From Marinobacterium mangrovicola (GTDB taxonomy: Bacteria; Pseudomonadota; Gammaproteobacteria; Pseudomonadales; Balneatricaceae): a stretch of 64,000 bases of DNA. The DNA lies in contig NZ_SMFU01000008.1 in assembly GCF_004339595.1 (NCBI RefSeq), positions 124,001 to 188,000 of the forward strand. The letters are read 5' to 3'. Both the position numbers and the translations under genes were made by a program. Shown here piece after piece: positions 62,494-64,000 of this stretch (its first letter is position 1; the number at the start of each line of letters is the position of its first letter). The notes below the pieces were generated by a model. That model searched no databases, was not told the origin of the DNA, and worked only from the letters and a program-made list of their open reading frames with translations.

Positions 62494-64000
62494 ATGAGTT
62501 CCAGCATACTCAATATTGGTGTTCAGGCGCTTAACGCTAACCAGAGCGCTTTGACGACCGTCGGCCAGAACATCGCCAACCTGAATACTGAGGGCTATAG
62601 CCGTCAGACAGTTCAGTTTGGCACTCAAGATCCGCCGATCCTCGGTGTTCAGATCCAGGATATCAATCGCGTGACCGACCAGTTTCTGGTGCGTCAGGTC
62701 TGGTCTGATAACTCGACGTTTAGCAGTAATGAGGCGTTCTCGGAAAAGATCGCACTGCTGGACAGCATGCTGGTATCAGAGTCCACCAGCCTGTCTGCGT
62801 CTATGGACAGCTATTTTGCGTCTTTGCAGCAGGTTGTGGATGACCCGCTGTACATTGCCAATCGTGAACTCTTTCTCGCCGAAGCTCAGTCATTGACCAA
62901 CTCCTTTAATGACTTTGATTCTCGGCTTCGTAGTCAGACGGATTCCATCAATACTGAAATCCGCAGCATGGCCCAGACGGTCAACTCGATTACCCAGAAC
63001 ATTGCCGATCTGAACGTGCAGATCGGTACCCTGGAGACGGCGGGACAGAACTCTAACGAGCTGCAGGACCGGCGCGATCTGCTGGTAAAAGAGCTCTCAG
63101 GCTATGTATCGACCAATGTTATCTCTCAGGATGGCATCACCTATAACGTGATGATGGGGGATGGTCAGCCACTGGTGGTAGGTAGTAGCGCGGCGACGTT
63201 GCAGGTACGTACGGGGGACGCAGATCCAACCCAGCTTGATATCTATATGACCAATGGCAGTGGTGTGGAAGCCAGAGTTACGGATCAGCTTGGCGAAGGC
63301 TCTATCGGTGGTATGGTGCGTTATCGTGACGAGGTGCTTCAGCCCACGATCAATGAAGTTGGGCGTTTGGCGCTGGTTTTCTCAGAAACAATGAATGAGC
63401 AGCACCGCAAAGGGATGGACCTGAACGGTGATATGGGGCAGGACCTGTTCCGCGACATTAGAAGCGGAGAAGTCACGGCCAACGCTAACAATAAGAATCT
63501 TAATGTTTCCGCGTCGGTTGGTTTTTACGATGTAGGAGCGCTGACCGCCAGCGACTATCGTGTCGAGGCAACCGGTGTCGATACGTTTACAATCACCCGG
63601 TTAAGTGATGGTAAAAAAATCACCTCGGCCGAGCTGAGTGATCTGTCCTCTTTGCCTCAGGACGAGCGGGATCTGGACCAGTCCGGGGTGTTTGTCCGCG
63701 ACGGCAATCAGTTGACCATCAGCCTCGACGGCATGACCATGAAGTTCAATGGTCAGATGTCGCGTGGAGATAGTTTCCTCGTCCAGCCTACTCGCTCTGC
63801 GGCACAGTTGATGGATGTGGAAATTACCAACCCCCGTATGCTCGCTTTGGCTTCGCCTTTGCGAGTTGAGCCTGCCACCACCAATAGCGGTAATGCAGAA
63901 ATCACTAATGTGGAGATTGCCGCCACCCAGGATAGCTCGCCGTTACGCCAGGTCGTGCCGGTAAACCTGGAGGTCGTATTCAACGCGGATGGTAGTTACA
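62494..64000 (+). CDS. flgK: Hook-filament junction protein FlgK (3' end outside window)
   Basis: The frame is open from ATG 62494 to the window end, giving 502 residues so far. The start SSSILNIGVQALNANQSALTTVGQNIANLNTEGYSRQTVQF is typical of FlgK, and so is the later NELQDRRDLLVKELSGYV. It forms the first junction ring between hook and filament and is exported with FlgN. A sigma28 promoter precedes it. Confidence 0.94.
   Translation, partial: MSSSILNIGVQALNANQSALTTVGQNIANLNTEGYSRQTVQFGTQDPPILGVQIQDINRVTDQFLVRQVWSDNSTFSSNEAFSEKIALLDSMLVSESTSLSASMDSYFASLQQVVDDPLYIANRELFLAEAQSLTNSFNDFDSRLRSQTDSINTEIRSMAQTVNSITQNIADLNVQIGTLETAGQNSNELQDRRDLLVKELSGYVSTNVISQDGITYNVMMGDGQPLVVGSSAATLQVRTGDADPTQLDIYMTNGSGVEARVTDQLGEGSIGGMVRYRDEVLQPTINEVGRLALVFSETMNEQHRKGMDLNGDMGQDLFRDIRSGEVTANANNKNLNVSASVGFYDVGALTASDYRVEATGVDTFTITRLSDGKKITSAELSDLSSLPQDERDLDQSGVFVRDGNQLTISLDGMTMKFNGQMSRGDSFLVQPTRSAAQLMDVEITNPRMLALASPLRVEPATTNSGNAEITNVEIAATQDSSPLRQVVPVNLEVVFNADGSY

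Overview
The window looks like chromosomal DNA of a motile, GC-rich marine-type gammaproteobacterium. The gene order recA-recX-alaS-lysC-csrA-tRNAs, the Na+-pumping oxaloacetate decarboxylase, the flgN-flgM-flgA / cheV-cheR / flgBCDEFGHIJK cluster and the protein sequences point to Oceanospirillales or a Pseudomonas relative. This placement is inferred from memory of the families; no search was run.

Layout. 1-4.5 kb: the end of a GMC alcohol oxidase/dehydrogenase gene, a XylC-like aromatic aldehyde dehydrogenase and a sigma54-dependent AcoR-type activator. 4.6-6.7 kb: a LysR gene, a small secreted protein and a long non-coding stretch. 6.7-12.3 kb: a five-gene tripartite efflux operon (TetR regulator, outer-membrane lipoprotein, FUSC/AaeB pump, DUF1656, HlyD adaptor). 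12.5-18.2 kb: a LysR/DUF2798 pair, RIO kinase, two decayed antitoxin genes, YgjP, an M14-like hydrolase and an alpha/beta hydrolase. 18.2-21.4 kb: an AT-rich island with a retron-type reverse transcriptase fused to a trypsin-like protease, a matching candidate msr-msd RNA, and copies of a multi-hairpin repeat on both sides. 21.4-32.1 kb: reductive pyrimidine catabolism (PreT/PreA, dihydropyrimidinase, beta-ureidopropionase) with a RutR-type regulator, palindromic operators and a dedicated ABC importer. 32.3-34.2 kb: a chemoreceptor. 34.6-41.3 kb: pncC, recA (with LexA box), recX, alaS, lysC and csrA. 41.4-41.8 kb: one tRNA-Ser and three tRNA-Arg genes. 41.8-47.2 kb: thiI and oadGAB. 47.3-50.3 kb: an HDAC-like amidohydrolase, a pseudo-receiver/TPR protein and tRNA-Arg(CCT). 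50.3-64 kb: flagellar and chemotaxis genes with recognisable sigma54 and sigma28 promoters; flgK runs off the end.

Most of the window is core metabolism. The most unusual part is the 18.2-21.4 kb island. The RT has both retron hallmarks (NAxxH and VTG), and its C-terminal half has an intact His-Asp-Ser triad and a Cys4 zinc-ribbon tail. Just upstream, two 20-nt segments can pair as RNA at 19 of 20 positions (three G-U) and enclose about 110 nt, which is the arrangement expected of retron a1/a2 arms. A roughly 220-240 bp repeat occurs five times in the window. Its stems differ between copies by paired, compensatory changes, and two copies in inverted orientation bracket the retron.
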